Shown here: one piece after another, positions 27,296 to 35,085 of the stretch
Layout: each line of letters begins with the position of its first letter
Numbering within the stretch: the first letter of the stretch is position 1
From: Tabrizicola flagellatus
Lineage (GTDB): Bacteria; Pseudomonadota; Alphaproteobacteria; Rhodobacterales; Rhodobacteraceae
Assembly: GCF_008271465.1 (NCBI RefSeq)
Contig: NZ_VMDU01000001.1
Location: 496,001-560,000, forward strand
Direction of reading: 5' to 3'
Length of the DNA stretch: 64,000 bases
Made by a program: the position numbers and the translations under genes
The notes under the pieces: generated by a model
What the model was told of the DNA's origin: nothing
Databases searched by the model: none
The model's input: only the letters and a program-made list of their open reading frames with translations

Positions 27296-27886
27296 ATGCT
27301 GGTTTTCTGGGAGCAGAGGCTTGCCTTCCTAGCCACGCCAAAGACCGGATCAACCGCCATCGCGGCGGCACTCGAATCGCTTGCGGCCGTATCGATCCAG
27401 CGCCCCCCGGTGCTGAAGCACACCACCGTTCATCGCTTTCGCCGCTTTGTCGGACCCTTTCTCGAAGCGGCGTCGAAGGACAGTTTCACGGTGGTCGCCC
27501 TGATGCGCGAACCGACCGACTGGCTGGGATCGTGGTACCGGTTCCGCCAGCGCGACGAGGCGGATGCGGGAAAATCGACGCGGGGCATGAGCTTCGACGA
27601 ATTCGTCCGCGCCTGGTGCAGCGACCCGCGACCGGATTTCGCCGATGTGGGGAGCCAGGCAAAGTTCCTGCGGCCGCGTCAGGGCGTTGGGGTGGACCGA
27701 CTGTTCCGGTATGAAGAGATCGACGGGTTCGTCCGGTTCCTGGAAGACCGGCTGGATTGCGAGATCACCCTGCCACGCCTGAACGTTTCGCCAGCGGGGA
27801 CGACCGAGTTGACCCCGGCAACGGCGGCGCTGCTGCGCGAGGTCGCCGCCGAGGATTTCGCCCTTTATGCCAGCCTGACCGGCTAG
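27296..27886 (+). CDS. sulfotransferase-like P-loop protein
   Basis: 196 residues. AFLATPKTGSTAIAAAL near the N-terminus resembles the 5'-phosphosulfate loop of sulfotransferases, and VVALMREPTDWLGSWYRFR resembles the 3'-phosphate loop followed by a conserved Trp-Tyr helix. Related Rhodobacteraceae proteins are often labelled gamma-glutamyl kinase, which the motifs do not support. The ATG at 27296 has GGGAG eight bases upstream; a longer in-frame start at 27221 reaches into the recA control region and is not favoured. Divergent from recA. The acceptor substrate is unknown. Confidence 0.65.
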   Translation: MLVFWEQRLAFLATPKTGSTAIAAALESLAAVSIQRPPVLKHTTVHRFRRFVGPFLEAASKDSFTVVALMREPTDWLGSWYRFRQRDEADAGKSTRGMSFDEFVRAWCSDPRPDFADVGSQAKFLRPRQGVGVDRLFRYEEIDGFVRFLEDRLDCEITLPRLNVSPAGTTELTPATAALLREVAAEDFALYASLTG

Positions 27887-27994
27887 GCATGCGCCCGCCG
27901 GCCTGCTGCAACAGGCATGACAGGGCGGCGGAAAGCGGCTAGGGTGCGGTGCAAGGGGCCTTGAGACCCCAAGAGGCATGAGAGGGCGGAAAAC

Positions 27995-28564
27995 ATGACC
28001 GAAATCTGCATGACGCGGCGCAGGCTGGTGCTGGGGGCGGGCGCCCTTGCCGCGACGGGCGCGCTGGGGGCCTGCAACAACGGGGTCGGCTCGAACGGGG
28101 CAAACCAGATCGAGGCGCGCGTCTCGGCGACCGAGAGCTTCCTGTTCTCGCAATATCCGGGGACGCGCGACCTGGCCAGCCGGGCGGCCGGCGTCCTTTA
28201 CATGCCCCTGATGACCGAAGTCGGCGCGGGCTTCGGCGGGGCCTTCGGACGCGGGGCCCTGCGGATCCAGGGCGTCACGGTGGACTACTATTCCGCCGCC
28301 AAGGGATCCTTCGGCCTTCAGATCGGGGCACAGCAGTATGCCCATGCCCTCTTCTTCATGACGCCCGAGGCGCTGGAGAAGTTCCGCCGCTCTTCCGGCT
28401 GGGCGGTCAGCGGCGACATCCGATATGCCAGCCCCGAGGAGGGCGCCTCGATCGGGAAGGAATCGACCGAGCTGAACGACGTGATCGCGCTCGTCTTCGG
28501 CCAGCAGGGCCTGATCGCCGGAGCGTCGCTGGCCGGCGTCAAGTACACCCGCATCATCCCCTGA
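27995..28564 (+). CDS. SYLF/YSC84-domain lipoprotein
   Basis: 189 residues. It begins with a TRRRLVLGAGALAATGALGAC lipoprotein leader (twin-Arg-like RRR, lipobox LGAC, lipidated Cys about residue 27). The rest has the YSC84/SYLF lipid-binding layout with VLYMPLMTEVGAGFGGAFGRGAL, YSAAKGSFGLQIGAQ and LIAGASLAGVKYTRI. Likely sits on the periplasmic face of a membrane and binds lipid; role unknown. A second in-frame ATG six codons in is possible. Followed immediately by a small palindrome. Confidence 0.8.
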   Translation: MTEICMTRRRLVLGAGALAATGALGACNNGVGSNGANQIEARVSATESFLFSQYPGTRDLASRAAGVLYMPLMTEVGAGFGGAFGRGALRIQGVTVDYYSAAKGSFGLQIGAQQYAHALFFMTPEALEKFRRSSGWAVSGDIRYASPEEGASIGKESTELNDVIALVFGQQGLIAGASLAGVKYTRIIP

Positions 28565-28567
28565 GCC

Positions 28568-28582
28568 TGTCCACGGTGGACA
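28568..28582. terminator. terminator-like palindrome after the SYLF gene
   Basis: TGTCCAC-G-GTGGACA, a perfect 7-base inverted repeat starting four bases after the stop, followed by ATTTCC. A short stem, so a weak terminator at best. The remaining 230 bases to the convergent dehydrogenase hold a possible minus-strand promoter and one recurrent-looking palindrome, but no gene that I can support. Confidence 0.4.
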
Positions 28583-28692
28583 TTTCCGGATTTCTGATCC
28601 TATACAGCGACTTAGGCGCGGACGTTAAGGTTTTGTCAACCAAGGTTCCGCGCCTTGCGCGTCCTGTTGCCGGCGCGCCCGGTGCGGCTGTC

Positions 28693-28719
28693 GGAGGCCT
28701 CCGGCGGGAGTATTTGGGA
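28693..28719. repeat. GGAGGCCTCC palindrome plus GGCGGGAGTATTTGGG tract
   Basis: A 10-base perfect palindrome (28693-28702) runs directly into GGCGGGAGTATTTGGG. From memory, CCTCCGGCGGGAGTATTT is a very common intergenic motif in Rhodobacteraceae genomes, often after gene ends. Here it lies between convergent genes, fitting a terminator or dispersed repeat. Only one copy is in this window. Confidence 0.4.
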
Positions 28720-28813
28720 AAAGGGCAAGACACATGGCAGTGCGAGCGGCGTCCGCGGGCGATCGGCCGGCGCGCGGCGGGCCGGGGTGCGGCACGGCGG
28801 CCCGAACCGGGGA

Positions 28814-29677
28814 TCAGCGCAGGCGGCGGATCAGGCTGGAGGTGTCGTTGCGGCCGCCGCCCATCAGCTGCACGTCCTTGTAGAACTGGTCCACCAGCGC
28901 GGTGACGGGCAGGCGCGCGCCGATCTCGTCGGCCGTATCGAGGCAGATCGCCAGATCCTTGCGCATCCAGTCCACCGCGAAGCCGAAGTCGAACTCGCCC
29001 TTCAGCATGGTCTTGTGGCGGTTGACCATCTGCCAAGATCCCGCCGCGCCCTGCGAGATCACCTCGACCACCGCCTCGCCGTCGAGACCCGCCTTCTCGC
29101 CGAAGGCCAGCGCCTCGGACAGGCCCTGCATCAGGCCGGCGATGCAGATCTGGTTCATCATCTTGGCCAGCTGCCCCGCCCCGCTGTCGCCAAGCCTCCG
29201 GCAGATGCGGGCATAGGAGGCCATCACCGGCTCGGCGCGGGCGTAATCCTCGGGTCGGCCGCCGCACATGATGGAGAGCTGGCCGTTCTCGGCCCCCGCC
29301 TGCCCGCCCGAAACCGGGGCATCGACGAAGCCCAGGCCGAGGGTCGCGGCCTCTTCCGAAAGCCGGCGGGTGATCCGCGCCGAGACCGTGGTGTGATCGA
29401 CGAAGATCGCGCCCTTCCCCATGCCCGCGAAGGCGCCGTCCGGTCCGAGGCAGACCTGCGCCAGATCGTCGTCGTTGCCGACGCAGGCCATGACGAATTC
29501 GGCGCCCTCGGCCGCCGCGCGCGGGGTGGGCGCGGACCGGCCGGGATGGCGCGCGACCCAGGCCTCGGCCCTGGCGGGCGAGCGGTTGTAGACGGTCACC
29601 TCGTGGCCCTTCGCGGCCAGGTGCCCCGCCATCGGGAAGCCCATCACCCCCAGACCCAGAAATGACACTTTCGCCAT
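28814..29677 (-). CDS. NAD(P)-dependent beta-hydroxyacid dehydrogenase (3-hydroxyisobutyrate/tartronate-semialdehyde reductase family)
   Basis: 287 residues. N-terminal Rossmann motif FLGLGVMGFPMAGHLA, the family signature FVDAPVSGGQAGAENG, and the catalytic Lys region GAGQLAKMMNQ; C-terminal helical domain. Reduces or oxidises a small beta-hydroxyacid; candidates are 3-hydroxyisobutyrate (MmsB), tartronate semialdehyde (GarR/GlxR) or succinic semialdehyde. The start at 29677 (MAKVSFLG) puts the GxGxxG at the usual position. No pathway partner is adjacent, so substrate stays open. Confidence 0.88.
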   Translation of the reverse strand: MAKVSFLGLGVMGFPMAGHLAAKGHEVTVYNRSPARAEAWVARHPGRSAPTPRAAAEGAEFVMACVGNDDDLAQVCLGPDGAFAGMGKGAIFVDHTTVSARITRRLSEEAATLGLGFVDAPVSGGQAGAENGQLSIMCGGRPEDYARAEPVMASYARICRRLGDSGAGQLAKMMNQICIAGLMQGLSEALAFGEKAGLDGEAVVEVISQGAAGSWQMVNRHKTMLKGEFDFGFAVDWMRKDLAICLDTADEIGARLPVTALVDQFYKDVQLMGGGRNDTSSLIRRLR

Positions 29678-29756
29678 CGACGCCCCCCTGCGCATTGCCC
29701 TTCACCAGCGCTTGGACTAGGACCGATCCGCAGTCTTTCGTCAAGGACAGGCCCCG

Positions 29757-32222
29757 ATGCTGACCGTGTTTCGCTGGCTGATCCGGATCGCCGCCGGCCT
29801 GACCGTGCTGGGCGTGGCGGCGGTACTCCTGGCCTATTACATCCTGTCGCGGTCGCTGATCGACTACGACGAGGATTTCACCCTCGCCGGCATCACGGCC
29901 CCGGTCGAGATCGTGCGCAACAACGACAGCGTTCCGCATATCTTCGGCAAGACGGACGAGGATGTCTTTTTCGCGCTTGGTTTCGCCCATGCGCAGGACC
30001 GGCTGTGGCAGATGACCATGCTGCGGCGCACGGTGCAGGGGCGGCTGTCGGAGCTGTTCGGCCCGGCCACGGTGCAGGTGGACGAGCTGATGCGCCGCTA
30101 TGACCTTTATAATCTGGCGCTGCAATCGGTCGAGGCGCAGGACGAGCCGACCCGCCGGGCGCTCGAGGCCTATTCGGCCGGGGTGAATGCCTGGATCACC
30201 GAGGTGAACAAGGGGGCCCGGGGCCGGGGCGCGCCGGAATTCTTCCTGTTCGAGCCGGAAATCTCGGCCTGGGCGCCGGCGGATTCGATCGCTATCCTGA
30301 AGCTGATGGCCTTGCAGTTGTCAGGTGCGCTGCAATCCGAGGTGCTGCGGGCGCGCGTCTCGCTGCTGCTGTCGCCGCAGCGGCTGGCCGACATCCTGCC
30401 CGACGATCCCGGACAGGGGGTCGCCGCCCTGCCCGATTATGCCAGCCTGGTGCCCGGAGTGGCGCCGCTGGCGGCGCCGATGGACCTTGCCGGCGGGCCG
30501 TTCTCGCCCGTGGCGGATCCGGGGATGGCGGGCGCGTCGAACGCCTGGGCCGCGATGCCGGGGCGGTCGGCGGCGGGGGGCAGCCTTCTGGCCAACGACC
30601 CGCACCTGGGACTGACCGCGCCGACGATCTGGTACCTGGCGCGGCTGGAATTGCAGTCGGGCGGCGTGATCGGCGGGACCATCCCCGGCACGCCGGTGGT
30701 TCTGGTCGGGCGGTCGGATGCGATGGGATGGGGGCTGACCACGGCCTATGTCGATGACCAGGACGTGGTGATCGAGGAGCTGAACCCCGACAACCCCGAG
30801 GAATACCGCACGCCCGATGGCTGGACCCGGTTCGAAAGCCGCCAGTCGATCATCCGTGTCAAGGATGCCGAGCCGGTGACGCTGACCCTGCGCTGGTCAC
30901 GCAACGGGCCGATCCTGCCGGGAACGCATTACGACCTGGGCTCGATCACGCCGGAGGGGCATGTCGCGGCGATCAGCTGGACGGCGCTGTCGGGGGCCGA
31001 CACCTCGATCAGCGGGGCGATGGCGCTGATGAAGTCGCGATCGATCCCCGAGGCGCTGGAGGCGGGGCGCAAGGTGATCGCGCCGGCGCAGAACGTGATG
31101 CTGGCGGACGGGGACGGCATCGCGATGCAGGTGATGGGGGCGATCCCGGCCCGCGATCCGGCGCATCCGTCCAAGGGGCGGCTGCCGGCGCTGGGGTCGG
31201 ACCCGGCGGTGGGGTTCAAGGGCGTCCTGCCCTACGAGGACAATCCGCGGTTCCGCGATCCGGCCTCGGGCCTTCTGGGCAACACCAACAACAAGACGGT
31301 GGACCGGCCCTTCCCGAACCACGTCAGCTTCGACTGGGGCGACACCCAGCGCATCCAGCGCTGGCTGGCGCTGATGAAGGCGCGCGAGGTGCACACGCGG
31401 GAAAGCTTCATCGAGGCGCAACTCGACACGGTGAACCCGACGGCGCGGGCGCTCTTGCCGCTGATCGGGGCGGATCTGTGGTTCACCGGCGAGGCGGCGC
31501 CGGACGGGACGCCCGAACGGCTCCGGCAGCGGGCGCTGATCCTGCTGGCGGAATGGAACGGCGAGATGAACGAGCATCTGCCCGAGCCGCTGATCGCCGA
31601 AGCCTGGCTGCGCGCCTTGCAGAAGCGGCTGATCCAGGACGAACTCGGGGCCATGGCCGACACCTTCACCCACATCTCTCCGGTCTTCATCGAGCGGGTC
31701 TACCGCAATGTTGGCGGGGCGTCGGTATGGTGCGACGTGATCCAGTCGGCGGCGGTGGAAAGCTGCACCGACATCGCGCGGATCGCGCTGGACGATGCGC
31801 TCTTGGACCTGACCGAGCGTTACGGGCCGAACCTGGAAAGCTGGCGCTGGGGGGATGCGCACCAGGCGGTGCACGAGCATCCGGTCCTGGGCGAGGTGCC
31901 GTTCCTGCGCCATTTCGTCACGATCCGGCAGTCCACAAGCGGCGGGGACGACACCCTGATGCGCGGGGTGACGCGCGGCGAGGGGCCGGAGCCCTATCAG
32001 AACGTGCATTCCGCCGGCTATCGCGGGGTCTATGACTTCGCCGACCCGGACAGTTCGGTCTTCATCACCGCGACGGGGCAGTCGGGCCACCCGCTCAGCC
32101 GGCACTACGATGATCTCGGCGAGCTGTGGCGGCGGGGAGAATACATTCCGATGTCTCTCGACCCCGAGCTCGCCCGGGCGGCGGCGGTGGGGGTCATGGT
32201 GCTGACCCCGGAGCCGCAGTGA
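29757..32222 (+). CDS. penicillin acylase family protein (S45 Ntn hydrolase)
   Basis: 821 residues. N-terminal hydrophobic segment (about 8-30) serves as signal or membrane anchor. Alpha-chain segment with FALGFAHAQDRLWQM and RGRLSELFG-type motifs, then the autocleavage site GASNAWA where Ser261 would become the N-terminal nucleophile of the beta chain, followed by GGSLLANDPHLGLTAPTIWY. Acts in the periplasm on amides: beta-lactams, acyl-homoserine lactones or other N-acyl compounds are possible. ATG at 29757. It is translationally coupled to the next GNAT gene. Confidence 0.9.
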   Translation: MLTVFRWLIRIAAGLTVLGVAAVLLAYYILSRSLIDYDEDFTLAGITAPVEIVRNNDSVPHIFGKTDEDVFFALGFAHAQDRLWQMTMLRRTVQGRLSELFGPATVQVDELMRRYDLYNLALQSVEAQDEPTRRALEAYSAGVNAWITEVNKGARGRGAPEFFLFEPEISAWAPADSIAILKLMALQLSGALQSEVLRARVSLLLSPQRLADILPDDPGQGVAALPDYASLVPGVAPLAAPMDLAGGPFSPVADPGMAGASNAWAAMPGRSAAGGSLLANDPHLGLTAPTIWYLARLELQSGGVIGGTIPGTPVVLVGRSDAMGWGLTTAYVDDQDVVIEELNPDNPEEYRTPDGWTRFESRQSIIRVKDAEPVTLTLRWSRNGPILPGTHYDLGSITPEGHVAAISWTALSGADTSISGAMALMKSRSIPEALEAGRKVIAPAQNVMLADGDGIAMQVMGAIPARDPAHPSKGRLPALGSDPAVGFKGVLPYEDNPRFRDPASGLLGNTNNKTVDRPFPNHVSFDWGDTQRIQRWLALMKAREVHTRESFIEAQLDTVNPTARALLPLIGADLWFTGEAAPDGTPERLRQRALILLAEWNGEMNEHLPEPLIAEAWLRALQKRLIQDELGAMADTFTHISPVFIERVYRNVGGASVWCDVIQSAAVESCTDIARIALDDALLDLTERYGPNLESWRWGDAHQAVHEHPVLGEVPFLRHFVTIRQSTSGGDDTLMRGVTRGEGPEPYQNVHSAGYRGVYDFADPDSSVFITATGQSGHPLSRHYDDLGELWRRGEYIPMSLDPELARAAAVGVMVLTPEPQ

Positions 32223-32728
32223 CCGGGGTCCCGACGCTGCGCACGGCGCGGCTGGTGCTGCGGCAGGCACGGTGGGACGATCTGGACTCGGTGCATCGCG
32301 TGATGTCGGACCCGCGGGCGATGCGCTACTGGTCCCGGCCCGAACACGCGACGGTGGAGGAGACTCGCCAGTGGCTGGGGTTCCTGGTCGATCAGGCCGA
32401 GGACAGCCGGGACTGGCTGGTCGAGCGGAATGGCGAAGTGATCGGCAAGGCCGGGGCCTGGAAGGTGCCGGAGGTGGGGTTCATCCTGCATCCGGATCAC
32501 TGGGGCGAAGGGCTTGCGCATGAGGCGATGGCAGCGGTCATCGCCCATCTGGAGGCGGAATGGCCCGACCTGCCCGCCCTGACGGCCGAAGCCGATCCGC
32601 GCAACGTGGCCTGCCTGCGGCTCTTGGCGAAGCTCGGGTTTCAAGAGACGCACCGGGTGGAGCGGACATTGCTCTGGAAGGACGAATGGTGCGACAGCGT
32701 TCATCTGGTGCGGCCGCGTCAGGCGTGA
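32219..32728 (+). CDS. GNAT family N-acetyltransferase (RimJ/RimL type)
   Basis: 169 residues from the GTG at 32219, which overlaps the acylase stop as GTGA and has GGAG five bases upstream; longer in-frame starts lie within the acylase. Opens LRTARLVLRQARWDDLDSVH and carries the acetyl-CoA part HPDHWGEGLAHEAMAAV and ADPRNVACLRLLAKLGFQE, as in RimJ/RimL-type enzymes. Acceptor unknown. Coupling to an amide-cleaving acylase could mean both act on one N-acyl substrate, but this is inference. Confidence 0.85.
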   Translation: MTGVPTLRTARLVLRQARWDDLDSVHRVMSDPRAMRYWSRPEHATVEETRQWLGFLVDQAEDSRDWLVERNGEVIGKAGAWKVPEVGFILHPDHWGEGLAHEAMAAVIAHLEAEWPDLPALTAEADPRNVACLRLLAKLGFQETHRVERTLLWKDEWCDSVHLVRPRQA

Positions 32729-32765
32729 GCGGTTCGCGCGGGTCGGGGCGGCTTTCTATTCGAGC

Positions 32766-32782
32766 GGCATGCGGCGCATGCC
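32766..32782. terminator. hairpin between convergent genes
   Basis: GGCATGC-GGC-GCATGCC, a perfect 7-base-pair stem 37 bases after the GNAT stop, followed by TTGCG. No T-run. It is the only clear secondary-structure signal in the 173-base convergent gap. Confidence 0.4.
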
Positions 32783-32901
32783 TTGCGTACCACCCCTTCC
32801 CGTGACGGGCGCAGAGGCGCTCGGACACAGACGGGTCTGCTCGAACCAGTGGCGCAAGCCCGCTCCCGCCTCCGGCGGACATGCGCGGGGCCATGAAATG
32901 A

Positions 32902-33351
32902 TCATTTCCGTCTCGCGGGGCCGAGCGTCAAGGCCGTTGCGGCAAGCAGTGCCAGGAGCGCGAGGGGCGTGTGAAGCGGGTGCAGGAAAAGCGCGCGCAG
33001 CGGCTCGGTTCCTGACCAGGTGGTGCCGAAGTCAATCACGAAGGGGTGGATCATGACCGAAGCGGCCCAGAGCCAGAAGAGGACGATGGGCGGCAGAACG
33101 AGCCGGCGGAGGTGGAAGCGTCGGGCAAGCGCGGCGAATAGCGGGATCGGCAGTGTAGCGGCAAGGGCAGTCACAGCGAGTTCGGTGCGCGTGACCTGGA
33201 TGCCCGGATACAGCGGAAAGCCCCGGCCAAGGTAGTCTCCGGGAATGCCTAACAGCGCGTGAAGCCAGAGCGCTGCTGCCGCAGTGAGCCAAAGGGCGGC
33301 GAAGCGAAGGATCACGGCGCCCCCTGCCCTGCGCGGGTCGCGGGACTGCAT
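32902..33351 (-). CDS. small integral membrane protein of unknown function
   Basis: 149 residues, not assigned to a family. Four hydrophobic stretches predict four membrane helices: about 14-36, 58-76, 80-100 and 121-142. Short polar ends, LGPARRK C-terminus. It begins 5 bases after the hflX stop, so it is likely the last gene of the ntr-trk-hfq-hflX transcript, but its job cannot be inferred from sequence. Codon use looks like the neighbours. Confidence 0.65.
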   Translation of the reverse strand: MQSRDPRRAGGAVILRFAALWLTAAAALWLHALLGIPGDYLGRGFPLYPGIQVTRTELAVTALAATLPIPLFAALARRFHLRRLVLPPIVLFWLWAASVMIHPFVIDFGTTWSGTEPLRALFLHPLHTPLALLALLAATALTLGPARRK

Positions 33352-33355
33352 CTGG

Positions 33356-34630
33356 TCATAGACGTTCCCATCGGTTCTGCTGCCTGGCGGTCCAGCGCAC
33401 GGTGAGGTGCCAGCCGTCTTCGGCCTCGGTCTCGGTCAGGACGATGTTCTGGTCATGCAGCCAGGCGCGCTTGCGGCCCTGGTCGAAGGGAATGCTCAGG
33501 TGGGCCTCGCTACGGTCCTCGTCCAGCGTGCGCGACACCAGCGACAGAAGCTCTCCAACCCCCTCGCCCGTCAGCGCCGAGACCGGAAGTACCATGGGCC
33601 GCTGCGCCGCCTGCGCGGTCAGCGCCTCGCGCTGGGAGGGATCGACAAGGTCGAGCTTGTTCCAGACCTCGATGATCGGCGTCTCCTCCTTGACCCCGAG
33701 GCTCGCGAGGATGTCGGTCACGTCGGCGGCCTGTTCGACCGTTTCGGGATGGCTGATGTCGCGGACGTGGAGGATCAGGTCGGCCGAAAGCACCTCTTCC
33801 AGCGTGGCGCGGAAGGCGGCGACAAGCTGCGTCGGCAGGTCCGAGATGAAGCCCACGGTGTCGGACAGGATGACCTTCGCCCCGGAGGGCAGCACGACGC
33901 CGCGCATCGTGGGGTCGAGCGTGGCGAAGAGCATGTCCTTGGCCATGACCTCGGCCCCGGTGATCCGGTTGAAGAGAGTGGACTTGCCGGCGTTGGTGTA
34001 GCCCACCAGCGCCACGACAGGAAACGGCACCTTGGCGCGGGCGGCTCGGTGCAGTTCCCGCGTCTTGACCACCTGGTCGAGCTGGCGGCGCAGCCGCACC
34101 ACCTGGTCGTCGATGGCGCGACGGTCGGATTCGATCTGCGTCTCGCCCGGGCCGCCGACGAAGCCGAAGCCGCCCCGCTGGCGTTCAAGGTGGGTCCAGG
34201 CGCGGACAAGGCGCGTGCGCTGGTAGCTGAGCGCAGCGAGTTCGACCTGCAACACGCCCTCGCGCGTCCGCGCGCGGTCGGCGAAGATTTCCAGGATCAG
34301 CGAGGTCCGGTCGAGCAGCTTTACCCCCCATTCCTTTTCGAGGTTGCGCTGCTGGACCGGGGACACCGGGCCATCGACGATGACGAGGTCGATGGCGTCT
34401 GCCTTGAAGCGCGCCTTCAGTTCGGCCAGCTTGCCGGATCCGAAAAGCGTGCCGGGATGGGTGCGCGCCAGACGGACGACCTCGGAGCCGCAGACCTGAA
34501 GCTCTGGCAAGGCTGCCGCAAGCGCCACGGCCTCGGCCAGGCCGTGTTCGGGCAGGCGCCGCGCATTGGCCGATTTCAGCGCCGGATGCAGCACCCAGGT
34601 GCGGGTGGCAGCAACGGCGGTGTCCCGCAA
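33356..34630 (-). CDS. hflX: ribosome-associated GTPase HflX
   Basis: Splits or rescues stalled ribosomes. 424 residues from a TTG at 34630. HflX N-domain with GSGKLAELKARFKADAIDLVIVDGPVSP and QRNLEKEWGVKLLDRT, then the glycine-rich linker FVGGPGETQIESDRR, and a TrmE-Era-type G domain with G1 GYTNAGKST, G3 DTVGF and G4 NKLD. The frame stays open about 20 codons upstream (HDPQDETDLLSERAG) to the hfq stop with only a CTG as start, so the true N-terminus may be longer. Directly after hfq, the classic hfq-hflX order. Confidence 0.95.
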   Translation of the reverse strand: MRDTAVAATRTWVLHPALKSANARRLPEHGLAEAVALAAALPELQVCGSEVVRLARTHPGTLFGSGKLAELKARFKADAIDLVIVDGPVSPVQQRNLEKEWGVKLLDRTSLILEIFADRARTREGVLQVELAALSYQRTRLVRAWTHLERQRGGFGFVGGPGETQIESDRRAIDDQVVRLRRQLDQVVKTRELHRAARAKVPFPVVALVGYTNAGKSTLFNRITGAEVMAKDMLFATLDPTMRGVVLPSGAKVILSDTVGFISDLPTQLVAAFRATLEEVLSADLILHVRDISHPETVEQAADVTDILASLGVKEETPIIEVWNKLDLVDPSQREALTAQAAQRPMVLPVSALTGEGVGELLSLVSRTLDEDRSEAHLSIPFDQGRKRAWLHDQNIVLTETEAEDGWHLTVRWTARQQNRWERL

Positions 34631-34686
34631 CCGATTGCCCGCCCTTTCGGACAGGAGATCGGTTTCGTCCTGCGGGTCGTGTGCGA

Positions 34687-34920
34687 TCAGTCTTCCCCTT
34701 CGTAGAGGCTGATCGGTGCGCCGGGCATGATGGTCGAGATCGCATGCTTGTAGACAAGCTGCGATTGGCCGTCGCGGCGCAACAGAACGCAGAAGTTGTC
34801 GAACCAGGTGATCACGCCCTGCAGCTTGACGCCGTTGATCAGGAAGATCGTGACCGGAACCTTGGCTTTGCGGACATGGTTGAGGAAGGCGTCTTGCAGG
34901 TTTTGCTTGTCAGCGGCCAT
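34687..34920 (-). CDS. hfq: RNA chaperone Hfq
   Basis: Hexameric Sm-like protein that pairs small RNAs with mRNAs; in Rhodobacter it also affects nitrogen-fixation control. 77 residues from the ATG at 34920 ([14 protein letters not shown]); a longer frame exists but Sm1 begins here. Sm1 [21 protein letters not shown] and Sm2 [10 protein letters not shown] are intact. Only a weak AAGG is seen 10 bases upstream. A 165-base gap separates it from trkH and may hold its own promoter, though I could not identify one. Confidence 0.96.
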   Translation of the reverse strand: MAADKQNLQDAFLNHVRKAKVPVTIFLINGVKLQGVITWFDNFCVLLRRDGQSQLVYKHAISTIMPGAPISLYEGED

Positions 34921-35085
34921 CTTTGTTGTGCCTTGTTTTTCTATCGCTTCACTGTCGCGGCGTGGTCGTTCTTGTTGCCCTGTCGGTGTCGCCCGTAACG
35001 GCAGGTTGAGTATGTCGCGCCCGTCCGGGAGTTTCCAGCGCAAAAATCAGGCTGTTAATCGTCTTGTCCCCGGCGGGCGCGAAAG

